From: a virus | IMG/VR virus record: IMGVR_UViG_3300027963_000225 | Coordinates: 1-30,964 of that record | Length of the DNA: 30,964 bases | Direction: 5' to 3' (one strand) | The notes under the pieces: generated by a model | Seen by the model: only the letters and a program-made list of their open reading frames with translations | Database searches by the model: none | What the model was told of the DNA's origin: nothing | Made by a program: the position numbers and the translations under genes | Shown: positions 22,473 through 30,035 of the stretch, in pieces | Layout: each line of letters opens with the position of its first letter | How positions within the stretch are numbered: the stretch's first letter is position 1

Positions 22473-22839
22473 GCAGTTGATCACAACAAACGCAGTTAAT
22501 CGCCTATACTTTACCGCAACCGAGAACATGGTTAGCGGTGCATGGGTATATTTAAACATTCACCACGTAGCAACAAATGAAGACTATTTTTTTAGCTTTG
22601 AAAAGGCTCAAAACCTTAGCTTATTTACTGGCCGTTTTGATGCTTGGGATTGCAATGTTGGTAATCTACCCGTTGGTCAGTGTTTATATACACTTTACGA
22701 GGGTAATTCAGGAGCAATCAATCCTGAAAGCGAAGAAATTTTAAACGTGTTGGAGGTTGGATTGTACGAGGTTTTGGCGAATGAAAACACCGACATCGTA
22801 TTTGACAACAATACAACTTACATAGAGCCAAATTTATGA
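22471..22839 (+). CDS. Structural protein upstream of the portal
   Basis: 122 residues, beta-rich (LYFTATENMVSGAWVYLNIH, then DYFFSFEKAQNLSLFTGRF) with a Glu/Asn-rich C-terminus. It overlaps the portal gene by 4 bases. The pattern of a small jelly-roll-like virion protein is familiar from Bacteroidetes phages, but I cannot name a function. Head decoration or a head-tail connector accessory are the likely options given its place. Confidence 0.65.
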   Translation: MQLITTNAVNRLYFTATENMVSGAWVYLNIHHVATNEDYFFSFEKAQNLSLFTGRFDAWDCNVGNLPVGQCLYTLYEGNSGAINPESEEILNVLEVGLYEVLANENTDIVFDNNTTYIEPNL

Positions 22840-24686
22840 GTTCAAGAAGAGTAAAAAATGCGTATGGTATGCCTACCAGTTCGCCCATTGTACGACAGGA
22901 CTTTGAAACGAAGTTACCTGAGTACAAGATTGCGAATGGTAAGGATTGGGTGATGTACGGTGAGCATAACCGTTACCCCGATTACTTGTTGGAAATGTAC
23001 CAACGTAGCGCAAAGCACAACGCTATTTTAAACGGGAAGGTAAACTACATCACGGGTAAGGGTTGGACGTATGAAGCCGACAAAGTACCGAGCGAAATGC
23101 TTGATGAATTGAACCGATTATTAGAGAATCCAAACCCTTACGACGATTTAAACGATATTCTATATAAGACGACGTTAGACTTTGAGATTTTTAACGGCTT
23201 TGCGTTGGAAATCGTGTGGAATATGAACGGGAAGATTAGCCAAATTGCACATAAAAACTTCGGTAACCTACGTCGCAACGTGGATGGAAGTAAGTTCTAT
23301 TACGCTGACGAGTGGAAAGAGTTTGGTGAACCTGAAGGATTGACGGAATATATGCCATTCGATCCCGAAAAACGTTTGGGTAAGCAACTATTTTACTATT
23401 GTTCATACGCTCCAAGCGTTAGATATTACCCCATTCCTGAGTATTTGGGTGCGCTTGCTTACATCGAAACGGATGCACGCATTGCAAATTACCACGTGAA
23501 CAACTTACGTAATGGTTTCCTTGGTGGATTTTTGTTCAACTTCAATAACGGAGTACCTTCAAACGAAGAGCAAAGGGAAATCAAACGTCAATTACAAAAG
23601 CAATTAAAAGGCGATGACGGGGAGCGTATCGTGGTGAACTTCAACGATAGTGCTGATACTGGATTAAAGATTGAACCATTAAACGCTAACGACCTCGATA
23701 AGCAGTTTAACATTCTAAACGAAACCATCCAGCAAGAAATCTTTGTTGCTCACCGTGTAACTTCACCGATGCTTTTCGGTGTACGTGTTTCAGGGCAACT
23801 TGGTGGGCGTTCTGAATTGGTGGAAGCTTATGAACTGTTTAAAGCCGTTTACGTTAATGACCGAGTTCAAAAGTTGGAAAAAGTATTCAACTACATTTTT
23901 TCTTTCAATGGTTTGGGTGTGTTGGAAATCGAACCTACCGAGCCAATTACCGAAAGATTAACGGAGCAGTCATTGCTTCAAATCATGACCAAAGACGAAC
24001 TGCGAGAAAAGGCGGGTTTACCACCTTTGGCCGAAGTAACCGTTACCGAGCAACCGCAGTCATTTGCGCACCACGATTTTCGCAAAGAGAAAGAAGAGTT
24101 AGCGTTGTTTCAAAAGTTTGGCCGTGACGCTTCCGAGTTTGTAGAAGTTACACGCAGACCCATGCGCTACGGGTTCGAGTTATTGGAGCAAGAATTTGCG
24201 AGCGAGTATGCCGAATTGGACGCTGATATTTTGAAGTTGATCGAGAAAGACCCTGCCATTACTTCCGATAAATTAGCGGGAAAGTTAGGTAAGGACATAC
24301 AGCTAATTTCAGACCGTATAAGCGCACTTATTGAAGCAAAGGCTATCAATATACGTGGAGCGTTAAAAGAGCTTGGAGAGTCTGCAAAAGACTTTATTAA
24401 GCCACGTAACCCCGAAGGGGAACCATTGGTGCAAGTGATGTACAAATACGACGTACTTCCTGAATTCGGCCCTCAAAAATTGATCGCTGGCAGTCGTGAA
24501 TTTTGCTCGAAAATGATTGACTTAGGAAGGTATTACACCCGTCAAGACATCAACCAAATTTCCGATATCATGGGTTACTCGGTTTGGGAGCGAAAAGGCG
24601 GTTGGTATACGAAATCTGGAACTAACCAACACTTTCCTACGTGCCGTCACACTTGGATGCAAACCTTAGTAAAACCGAAAGCATGA
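22836..24686 (+). CDS. Portal protein with C-terminal head-morphogenesis-like extension
   Basis: 616 residues. Residues 1-400 have the portal pattern: MYGEHNRYPDYLLEMYQRSA, LNGKVNYITGKGW, a long clip and wing region, RSELVEAYELFKAVYVNDRV and VAHRVTSPMLFGV. Residues about 440-530 read like a helical or winged-helix insert (EKDPAITSDKLAGKLGKDIQ). The last 90 (EFCSKMIDLGRYYTRQDINQ, GGWYT, FPTCRHTW) resemble the C-terminal block of Mu F-type minor head proteins. It would form the dodecameric DNA gate, and the extension may replace a separate minor head protein, which is not otherwise seen. Confidence 0.88.
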   Translation: MSSRRVKNAYGMPTSSPIVRQDFETKLPEYKIANGKDWVMYGEHNRYPDYLLEMYQRSAKHNAILNGKVNYITGKGWTYEADKVPSEMLDELNRLLENPNPYDDLNDILYKTTLDFEIFNGFALEIVWNMNGKISQIAHKNFGNLRRNVDGSKFYYADEWKEFGEPEGLTEYMPFDPEKRLGKQLFYYCSYAPSVRYYPIPEYLGALAYIETDARIANYHVNNLRNGFLGGFLFNFNNGVPSNEEQREIKRQLQKQLKGDDGERIVVNFNDSADTGLKIEPLNANDLDKQFNILNETIQQEIFVAHRVTSPMLFGVRVSGQLGGRSELVEAYELFKAVYVNDRVQKLEKVFNYIFSFNGLGVLEIEPTEPITERLTEQSLLQIMTKDELREKAGLPPLAEVTVTEQPQSFAHHDFRKEKEELALFQKFGRDASEFVEVTRRPMRYGFELLEQEFASEYAELDADILKLIEKDPAITSDKLAGKLGKDIQLISDRISALIEAKAINIRGALKELGESAKDFIKPRNPEGEPLVQVMYKYDVLPEFGPQKLIAGSREFCSKMIDLGRYYTRQDINQISDIMGYSVWERKGGWYTKSGTNQHFPTCRHTWMQTLVKPKA

Positions 24687-25264
24687 GCCAAAAAGCCCTA
24701 TTCATAACCGAGAAGCAATTAAAAGATGCTTCATTGATTAACGAAAACGTAAGCATGGTGAAGTTGCGCCCTACGTTGATCATGTGCCAAGAAATGCACA
24801 TTCAACCAATTTTAGGTAGCGACCTTTACAAAGAAATTGCCAGCCAAATTATTGCTAACGATTTAACACAGGAGAATGAAGACTTGCTTATTGACTACAT
24901 TCAGCCATGTTTGCAAATGTTTGTACAAATGGAGTTCCCGATGGCCTTCGGTTTCCAATTACGAAACAAGAACGTTGAGCGTGGTACTGATCAAAATAGC
25001 ACACAGGCCTCCATGAGTGAACTTCAAAGATTGATTGATTACTACAAATCGAAAGCGGAGTGGTATGCTGAAAGAATTACCCGTTTTATTTTGACAAATA
25101 TTACCGACTTCCCTGCGTATCAATCCCCGACAGGACAAATTGATACCATTTTACCAAACCGACGTAATTACACTGCGGGATTGGTGTTGAATAATTACGG
25201 TTGTTGCGGTGATTTTGCGAGTCGTTACCAAGCTAATTTCAATCGTGATTGTGACTGTTATTAA
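24683..25264 (+). CDS. Head-tail adaptor (DUF6712-like)
   Basis: 193 residues from ATG 24683, overlapping the portal stop (ATGA). The frame is open further upstream to 24641, but inside the portal gene. The pattern LFITEKQLKDASLINENVS, then QEMHIQPILGSDLYKEI, then a helical half, fits gp6-like neck adaptors of Bacteroidetes phages. The C-terminus is Cys-rich (NNYGCCGDF, NRDCDCY), which is unusual and could bind metal. It would sit below the portal ring. Confidence 0.8.
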   Translation: MSQKALFITEKQLKDASLINENVSMVKLRPTLIMCQEMHIQPILGSDLYKEIASQIIANDLTQENEDLLIDYIQPCLQMFVQMEFPMAFGFQLRNKNVERGTDQNSTQASMSELQRLIDYYKSKAEWYAERITRFILTNITDFPAYQSPTGQIDTILPNRRNYTAGLVLNNYGCCGDFASRYQANFNRDCDCY

Positions 25265-25269
25265 AATCT

Positions 25270-25392
25270 ATGAGTTACCACAAAAAGAACGTCGACAAAT
25301 TAAGGATTTACCTATCAAAAGAGAAAGATGCAAAGTTGGAACACGATAAAAAGAAGCTTAAAGGAGTTCAGCGAGAGCCATCCGCTCGTTAA
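25270..25392 (+). CDS. Small basic ORF (40 residues)
   Basis: ATG 25270 follows the adaptor stop by 5 bases and TAA is at 25390-25392, overlapping the next gene by 65 bases. It is very lysine-rich (KKNVDKLRIYLSKEKDAKLE) and could be a helical connector peptide. Without it the 63-base gap before 25328 would be empty. Its good spacing and lack of rare features make it plausible, but short. Confidence 0.4.
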   Translation: MSYHKKNVDKLRIYLSKEKDAKLEHDKKKLKGVQREPSAR

Positions 25393-26143
25393 TTCGTTCG
25401 GTACTGGTAACATCCTCGAACCCGATAGCGCACAAATTACCAACTTTGTTACTCCAGAAATCGATCGGGTATATTACCCGTTAGTGTTTGCTACCTTGGA
25501 CGGTGCAAGGTTTGGTTCTAATTCAGCTACATTCACGGTAGGTTTGGTTTTCATGGATAAGATTGAGGAAAGCCAAAAGGTAGCAGACCGTCCGACGGGT
25601 TCAAATGCTTTGAACTTCCAAACGCTACAACCCGACGAGGTAATGAGCGATATGACTCAACTTGCTGGGGATTTCATGATTAAATACCAACGCACTTTTG
25701 GCAATGACTTTGATATTTCGGTGGATGCTAACGTGGATTACTTCGTTGATCGCTTTGGGGATCGTGTAGCGGGATGCAGGGCGGTGGTATCGTTTAACGT
25801 TCCATTGGCTTTGTCTATTTGCGAAATTCCTTCAGATATTCAAACCGATACCATTTACTACGGAGCGGTTGAATCGTTGATTGATATTGACTATTTCGAC
25901 GGAAACACGCTAAGCATTATACCAAATACCCCGATCAACGTGGTATTCGATAGCACTGCAACAAGTAATAAATTCCTTTGGTTTGGTGCGCCTGAATCGT
26001 ACAACTTTACAACGTGGTTTAGAAGTTCATTTGACCAAGGTAATTTTGATGACCTTTTCGAATTGATTTATAATAACGATGGGTTCGATTTTTACGCTTC
26101 CAAATGGCAAACAATAGCAACAATTAACATGGTAATTCAATGA
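25328..26143 (+). CDS. Neck/tail completion protein
   Basis: 271 residues. The N-terminal 180 residues have the mixed alpha/beta pattern of tail-terminator-like proteins: SWNTIKRSLKEFSESHPLVN, then VYYPLVFATLDGARFG, then TFTVGLVFMDKI and VAGCRAVVSFNVPL. A C-terminal part of about 80 residues (IPNTPINVVFDSTATS, FRSSFDQGNFDDLFE) is extra and beta-like, perhaps for contact with the fibre encoded next. The stop overlaps the fibre start (ATGA). Assignment is by pattern and place. Confidence 0.65.
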   Translation: MQSWNTIKRSLKEFSESHPLVNSFGTGNILEPDSAQITNFVTPEIDRVYYPLVFATLDGARFGSNSATFTVGLVFMDKIEESQKVADRPTGSNALNFQTLQPDEVMSDMTQLAGDFMIKYQRTFGNDFDISVDANVDYFVDRFGDRVAGCRAVVSFNVPLALSICEIPSDIQTDTIYYGAVESLIDIDYFDGNTLSIIPNTPINVVFDSTATSNKFLWFGAPESYNFTTWFRSSFDQGNFDDLFELIYNNDGFDFYASKWQTIATINMVIQ

Positions 26144-27540
26144 TACAATTAACCGATAATTTAGAAATCAACAAGCCCGCTCCCGTCGACGATCGATTGG
26201 GTGTTTTTGAATCAACTGCCGAGGCACTTGCTTACACAAACGAAGACCGACGTTACGTTGGTTTAACCGTTATTGTTGATAGTGGAAGCGGTGCGACTGA
26301 GTATTGGTTCAAAGACGGTATTACGGATGCTGACCTTGAAGTAAAGTCAACAGGTGATGGTGGTCAGGTTAATTCAGATTGGAACGCTACGAGTGGAGTT
26401 GCTGAAATCCTGAATAAACCAACTATTCCTTCGATTGATGGTTTAGTTCCTTACACGGGAGCTACCGAGGATGTCGACTTAGGCACTCATGATTTGTACA
26501 CGAATAAGGTTTATTTATTAGATGAAGTTAATAATAATCATGGTAGCATTCATTACACGGATGGGGATTTTCACATTGAAGATGCAGACGGTCACAAACT
26601 TTTGGTAATTGAAGACGGTTTTATGCAGTTGCATTTAACTGATACTATTCAATCAAATATATTTACCTCCAATTTAACACAAACACGTGATCATTATTTA
26701 CCCAATGCGAGCGGAACTATTGCCCTAACAAGTGATATAACCAAAAGTGCGGTCGGCCTTGGAAACGTCGATAATACCACTGATTTAAATAAGCCTATTT
26801 CAACTGCCACACAAAATGCCTTAGATTTAAAAGCACCCATTAACAACCCTACATTTACGGGAACGGTTGGAGGCGTTACAAAAAGCATGGTAGGACTTGG
26901 AAACGTGGATAATACGAGCGACGTAAACAAGCCCATAAGCACCGCCACTCAAACGGCTTTAGATGCAAAAGCACCCATTGCATCACCTACTTTTACAGGC
27001 ACAGTTGGAGGTATTACCAAATCAATGGTAGGACTTGGGGACGTTGATAATACAAGCGATGCAAATAAGCCTATTTCAACGGCCACACAAACCGCACTTA
27101 ACCGCATTACAAGCCTTTTCCAAGACGTTAGCCAATTAAGTACTACATCAACCACTGCGGTAACTTTAACGACGTTTACAGTCGCTTCTGCAAACATTCC
27201 AGTCGGTGGTGTTATTCGTATTTCGGGAGTAATCGAGCGAACCGCAGGAACGGGAAATACAACGGTAGGAATAAACGTTAATTCAGGCGGTGCAAGGTAT
27301 TTGCAATCCTCAGGAACTAACTCGCAGTTTGAAATGCTTATTTGTAAAACAACGTCTACAAACGTTCGCTACGGGTTGGGTGCATCGAATACCACGGGCA
27401 GTTCCTTTACAGGCCATAATTCAGCGACTGTTAGCGTTGCACAAGATGGAAGCAGTAATTTCAATATTGCTTTCCTTGGGTTAGTTGGGACGGCAGGAGC
27501 TACGTTAACCGTTCAATTTGTTAAAGGTAATCTTTTATGA
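26140..27540 (+). CDS. Tail fibre protein with repeated shaft motifs
   Basis: 466 residues. Residues 1-200 are a virion-attachment part with EYWFKDGITDADLEVKS, a typical tail-fibre start. From about 202 comes a 46-residue repeat, VGLGNVDNTTDLNKPIS, repeated as VGLGNVDNTSDVNKPIS and VGLGDVDNTSDANKPIS, each followed by ATQ-ALD-K and PTFTGTV. The C-terminal 140 residues are beta-rich and Thr/Ser-rich and would form the receptor-binding tip. It is the only clear fibre gene. It would determine host range. Confidence 0.85.
   Translation: MIQLTDNLEINKPAPVDDRLGVFESTAEALAYTNEDRRYVGLTVIVDSGSGATEYWFKDGITDADLEVKSTGDGGQVNSDWNATSGVAEILNKPTIPSIDGLVPYTGATEDVDLGTHDLYTNKVYLLDEVNNNHGSIHYTDGDFHIEDADGHKLLVIEDGFMQLHLTDTIQSNIFTSNLTQTRDHYLPNASGTIALTSDITKSAVGLGNVDNTTDLNKPISTATQNALDLKAPINNPTFTGTVGGVTKSMVGLGNVDNTSDVNKPISTATQTALDAKAPIASPTFTGTVGGITKSMVGLGDVDNTSDANKPISTATQTALNRITSLFQDVSQLSTTSTTAVTLTTFTVASANIPVGGVIRISGVIERTAGTGNTTVGINVNSGGARYLQSSGTNSQFEMLICKTTSTNVRYGLGASNTTGSSFTGHNSATVSVAQDGSSNFNIAFLGLVGTAGATLTVQFVKGNLL
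26743..27108 (+). repeat. Three 138-bp direct repeats in the fibre gene
   Basis: Units start at 26743, 26881 and 27019 (138 bases, 46 codons); the third is partial. The sequences differ mainly at third positions and a few residues, so the repeats are old enough to have diverged but remain good substrates for recombination that changes shaft length. Confidence 0.9.
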
Positions 27541-27674
27541 AGTACTTAGTTATTTATGATAATACCAACCATTTCTTTGAGGACTTTGAAACTGCAAAAG
27601 CGGAGTTCGAAGCGAATGGGGGTTTATTTTTAGAAGAAAAAGCACCAAATGTTTATGAAGCAGTTACTACATGA
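27537..27674 (+). CDS. Small protein between fibre and holin (45 residues)
   Basis: ATG 27537 overlaps the fibre stop (ATGA) and TGA is at 27672-27674. The product starts KYLVIYDNTNHFFEDF and reads as a small alpha/beta unit. It overlaps the holin-like gene by 20 bases. Tight coupling on both sides makes it likely real; function unknown. Confidence 0.6.
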   Translation: MKYLVIYDNTNHFFEDFETAKAEFEANGGLFLEEKAPNVYEAVTT

Positions 27675-27954
27675 CCTCGGAATAAACCTCGGCCTATCAT
27701 TTGCAGGCTTTGCAGGTTCGCTCGTTATGATTGGAAAGAAAGAATTTTCATGGAAAAAAGCGTTGGTGAGTATTCCCAGCGGTGTTTTTTCTGCAAACTA
27801 TCTTACCCCGATTGTAGTTGAAGGTTTGGGGATGGAGCAAGGTTCAGCCGAGTACGGCATTGCTTTTATCATGGGTTACCTTGGATTGAAAGGAACGGAA
27901 ATTTTTGCAACTAAATTTATTCAAAATGAAAAATCTAAAAAACCTAATGCCTAA
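27655..27954 (+). CDS. Holin-like membrane protein
   Basis: 99 residues from ATG 27655; ATG 27649 in the same frame is an alternative, and a two-start arrangement is known from holins. Hydrophobic segments lie at about 9-28 (INLGLSFAGFAGSLVMIG), 40-55 (ALVSIPSGVFSANYL) and 66-85 (YGIAFIMGYLGLKGTEIF), with a basic C-terminus. This fits a small phage holin that opens the inner membrane. The endolysin is not adjacent but 1.6 kb downstream at 29570, which is unusual and lowers certainty. Confidence 0.7.
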   Translation: MKQLLHDLGINLGLSFAGFAGSLVMIGKKEFSWKKALVSIPSGVFSANYLTPIVVEGLGMEQGSAEYGIAFIMGYLGLKGTEIFATKFIQNEKSKKPNA

Positions 27955-28177
27955 GAAGGCAAACGAAATGTCGGTATATGAAAGAGCGACGGCCGAAACC
28001 CCTCCGTTTTTTAAGAAACTGCGCACTATTGGCATTGTGGTTGGTGTGGTCGGGGGTGCTTTGGCTACTGCGCCTATTGCATTACCAGCGTCGATTGTAG
28101 CGTTGAGCGGTTATTTGATCACTGCGGGTACAATTATTACCACGGTTTCGCAAATAACTGTTGACGAAGGAAAATAA
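27926..28177 (+). CDS. Second small membrane protein in the lysis region
   Basis: 83 residues from ATG 27926; the open frame upstream would need a TTG at 27905. The N-terminus is basic (MKNLKNLMPKKANE), then come two hydrophobic segments (GIVVGVVGGALATAPIALPA and SIVALSGYLITAGTIITTVS). It overlaps the holin-like gene by 29 bases. It may be a second holin, an antiholin or a spanin-like protein. The -33/-7 promoter at 28161-28190 overlaps its end. Confidence 0.7.
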   Translation: MKNLKNLMPKKANEMSVYERATAETPPFFKKLRTIGIVVGVVGGALATAPIALPASIVALSGYLITAGTIITTVSQITVDEGK

Positions 28178-28190
28178 AGTCGTATCTTTG
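28161..28190 (+). promoter_or_regulatory. Bacteroidetes-type promoter at the end of the late operon
   Basis: TTG 28161-28163, 19 bases, TATCTTTG 28183-28190: exact consensus spacing. It lacks the upstream box shared by the three early promoters. The only thing between it and the terminator at 28240 is about 45-50 bases without an ORF. Confidence 0.6.
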
Positions 28191-28195
28191 TAGAG

Positions 28196-28266
28196 TAAGC
28201 CACGTTTTTGCGTTGTTTTCGTAGTTTAATTTTTGGTTGAACCCCTGAGAAATCGGGGGTTTTTTT
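28196..28266 (+). ncRNA. Candidate phage small RNA of about 70 bases
   Basis: This segment lies between a consensus promoter (28161-28190) and a strong intrinsic terminator (28240-28266) and contains no start codon. Its 5' part is U-rich and mostly single-stranded, ending in the terminator hairpin, the layout of small regulatory RNAs. The alternative is that the promoter match is accidental and the hairpin only ends the lysis operon. Confidence 0.4.
28240..28266 (+). terminator. Intrinsic terminator after the lysis genes
   Basis: AACCCC 28240-28245 pairs with GGGGTT around a loop of about 9 bases, with a run of seven T. It separates the late operon from the early promoter at 28309. Confidence 0.9.
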
Positions 28267-28308
28267 ATGCCTTCAAAAAAAAAAGTTTAATTTTTTTTCT
28301 CAAAAAGT

Positions 28309-28338
28309 TTGCATAATTAAATTTCATTCCTATCTTTG
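28309..28338 (+). promoter_or_regulatory. Early promoter with shared upstream box
   Basis: TTG 28309-28311, 19 bases, TATCTTTG 28331-28338. The upstream box GTTTGCATAATTAAATTTC is nearly identical to those at 4654 and 30034, and the bases after the -7 element (TAATACCAAA) match those after 4684. It drives the small early genes from 28361. The rest of the 183-base gap 28178-28360 holds the small RNA candidate, the terminator and A/T runs. Confidence 0.8.
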
Positions 28339-28360
28339 TAATACCAAAGAGAAACACACT

Positions 28361-28576
28361 ATGAAAACAGCAATTACAACCAAGAAATTTACGAGAGTAG
28401 AAAACACAGATGCTGAATTTTTACAAGCTGGCGTTGTAGCTTTTCAACTTGTTCAAATTAGCTATTCATTTTACGGACAAGAAATGACTGAGGTATTTGA
28501 TACCAAAATTATGAACGACGGAAGCCAAATTGTAATTGATGGCAATGGGTTTATTAAATCAGGATTTCAACTATAA
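28361..28576 (+). CDS. Small hypothetical early protein
   Basis: 71 residues, first gene after the early promoter at 28309. It is mixed alpha/beta (AEFLQAGVVAFQLVQISYSF) with Thr- and Lys-rich ends. No motif is recognised. As the first product of a strong early promoter it is a candidate host-takeover protein, which is only inference. Confidence 0.65.
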   Translation: MKTAITTKKFTRVENTDAEFLQAGVVAFQLVQISYSFYGQEMTEVFDTKIMNDGSQIVIDGNGFIKSGFQL

Positions 28577-28587
28577 AAACACGGGGG

Positions 28588-28606
28588 GTGCGCATCCGTA
28601 ACGCAC
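28588..28606 (+). promoter_or_regulatory. Hairpin between two early genes
   Basis: GTGCG and CGCAC form a 5-bp stem with a 9-base loop, preceded by a run of G. No T tract follows, so it is not a terminator. It may affect translation or stability of the downstream gene at 28624. Confidence 0.35.
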
Positions 28607-28623
28607 AAATAAACCAAAAAACA

Positions 28624-28764
28624 ATGAACAAAACGCAAACAACAATTTGGGGAATCGTAACGCTTTACGTGTTTCTTCTGACCAAAAATCCATTCACACT
28701 TATTTACATGGTGTTTATCGGGGCTTACATTTCAAAAAGAATTCAAACCAAAAAATCAAAATAA
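28624..28764 (+). CDS. Small membrane protein (46 residues)
   Basis: ATG 28624 to TAA 28762-28764. Two hydrophobic stretches (TIWGIVTLYVFLL and PFTLIYMVFIGAYI) separated by a short Lys-Asn-Pro turn, then a basic tail KRIQTKKSK: a two-pass inner-membrane hairpin. It fills the gap between 28576 and 28766 neatly, with 1 base to the next ATG. It is early rather than late by position, so interference with superinfection is a possible role. Confidence 0.65.
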   Translation: MNKTQTTIWGIVTLYVFLLTKNPFTLIYMVFIGAYISKRIQTKKSK

Positions 28765-28765
28765 T

Positions 28766-29146
28766 ATGAAAACAATGAACGAAAAACAATTTCCAGTTGA
28801 CGCTTTACGCTTTTGGAAAGTAATACCGAGCCACGATAAAACTGCAGTAGGTTGGGACATCTTTATTGGCCATGCACATTCTGAGAATATGTGCGACCCT
28901 TTAAGTCACTACATTTTCCAAGATGTGATGGAAATCTTCAAACATCTTCGAGGCTACATTGACCACGAAGACCGCCACGTTGGGGAACTGCTTAACGAGG
29001 TAATTCAATGGGACTTAAAAAATCCAGAGTTATGCGTTACCGATGCAAGTTTCAGCGAGCAAATTGGAATCGGTGTAGCGATCAGTTTTAAAATGAATTT
29101 TAACACGGTAGAAAACTATTCAGTCATATTTAGTTATTTCAAATAA
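28766..29146 (+). CDS. Hypothetical early protein
   Basis: 126 residues; ATG 28775 is an in-frame alternative. The sequence is mixed with several His, Asp and Trp residues (WDIFIGHAHSEN, YIDHEDRHVGELLNEV), with no standard metal-site spacing. It ends with an alternating beta-like stretch (GVAISFKMNF). The family is not recognised. The stop overlaps the next start (TAATG). Confidence 0.7.
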   Translation: MKTMNEKQFPVDALRFWKVIPSHDKTAVGWDIFIGHAHSENMCDPLSHYIFQDVMEIFKHLRGYIDHEDRHVGELLNEVIQWDLKNPELCVTDASFSEQIGIGVAISFKMNFNTVENYSVIFSYFK

Positions 29147-29355
29147 TGCGAGAAATTAAACAAATCAAACGGGGGCGAAAACCTGCTCGCCCCTTGGTTT
29201 CCACGGCCTTAGCGCAACGATGGGAGCAAATCAGGAACGAACGGAAAATATCCGTACATCGATTACCAGTTAGCCCACCGACTTACCGAAAGGTAATTAA
29301 CACGGGATACTGTGATCAGCAAACATTGGTAAAACTAACAAAATTTTTCTTATGA
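29146..29355 (+). CDS. Small HTH-like regulator
   Basis: 69 residues. A basic N-terminus (KQIKRGRKPARP) is followed by LAQRWEQIRNERKISVHRLP, then VSPPTYRKVINTGYCDQQTL and a closing hydrophobic helix. This is the rhythm of a short Xre/Cro-type helix-turn-helix (helix, turn around KISVHRLPVS, recognition helix TYRKVINTG). It could bind one of the operator-like sites, such as the palindrome at 1978. Distant similarity only; overlaps on both sides. Confidence 0.6.
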   Translation: MREIKQIKRGRKPARPLVSTALAQRWEQIRNERKISVHRLPVSPPTYRKVINTGYCDQQTLVKLTKFFL

Positions 29356-29573
29356 AACAGACGGCAGTAGAATGGTTTAACCAACAATTAGTTAATAGAC
29401 AAAATGGAGAAGGTGATAGTAGAAGCTGGGATGAAATCCTTGATCAAGCTATTGGAATGTTTGAGAAGCAGATTATAAATGCTTACAAAATGGGTAAATA
29501 CGAGCATGATAAAATAGTAATGTCAGATACATTTTATGCAGAACAATACTACAACGAAACTTTTGAAAAATGA
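29352..29573 (+). CDS. Small acidic hypothetical protein
   Basis: 73 residues with 4-base overlaps on both sides. It is helical, with WFNQQLVNRQNGEGDSRSWD then a helix AIGMFEKQIINAYKMGKYEH. The pattern WFxxQL...ILDQAxGMFEKQI...AYxxG occurs in small phage proteins of unknown function. It precedes the endolysin gene. Confidence 0.7.
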   Translation: MKQTAVEWFNQQLVNRQNGEGDSRSWDEILDQAIGMFEKQIINAYKMGKYEHDKIVMSDTFYAEQYYNETFEK

Positions 29574-30025
29574 AAATAAGCAAACACATTACACTAACCG
29601 AGGCCACAAATAGCAACACGGCCACACGCCTTGGAATTGACAACACACCAAACGAAGAAACCATTGAAATCATGAAGCTAACCGCTGAAAAGATTTTCGA
29701 ACCATTACGGGAAATACTTGGTGCAATCCGAGTTTCAAGTTTCTACCGTTCACCCGATCTTAACCGTGCCATTGGTGGGAGCAAAACATCACAACATTGT
29801 AAAGGTGAAGCGATCGACATGGAAGGTTTAAATACTACAAACGCTAAACTATTTCAAGAAGCGTGCAAGCTACCCGATTTCGATCAAATAATTTGGGAGT
29901 TCGGCAATAAACAAGAGCCAGCATGGGTACATATTAGTTACTCAAAAACCAACAACCGCAAACAAATTTTACGTGCAACAAAGATCGGAAACCGCACCGC
30001 CTACGTGCCTTACCGCAAAGATTAA
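29570..30025 (+). CDS. Endolysin, peptidase M15 family
   Basis: 151 residues. The zinc-site motif SQHCKGEAIDM (SxHxxGxAxD) and the second site AWVHISY identify the M15 D-Ala-D-Ala carboxypeptidase/endopeptidase family. SSFYRSPDLNRAIGG upstream is also typical. It cuts peptide bonds in peptidoglycan to release the phage. No signal peptide is visible, so it depends on a holin. It lies in the early-gene cluster, away from the holin-like gene, and ends just before an early promoter. Confidence 0.93.
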   Translation: MKISKHITLTEATNSNTATRLGIDNTPNEETIEIMKLTAEKIFEPLREILGAIRVSSFYRSPDLNRAIGGSKTSQHCKGEAIDMEGLNTTNAKLFQEACKLPDFDQIIWEFGNKQEPAWVHISYSKTNNRKQILRATKIGNRTAYVPYRKD

Positions 30026-30035
30026 AAAAAATAGT

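Noticed and set aside
28267-28290. Mini ORF just after the terminator
   Set aside because: Seven codons of mostly lysine from an A run; no support.
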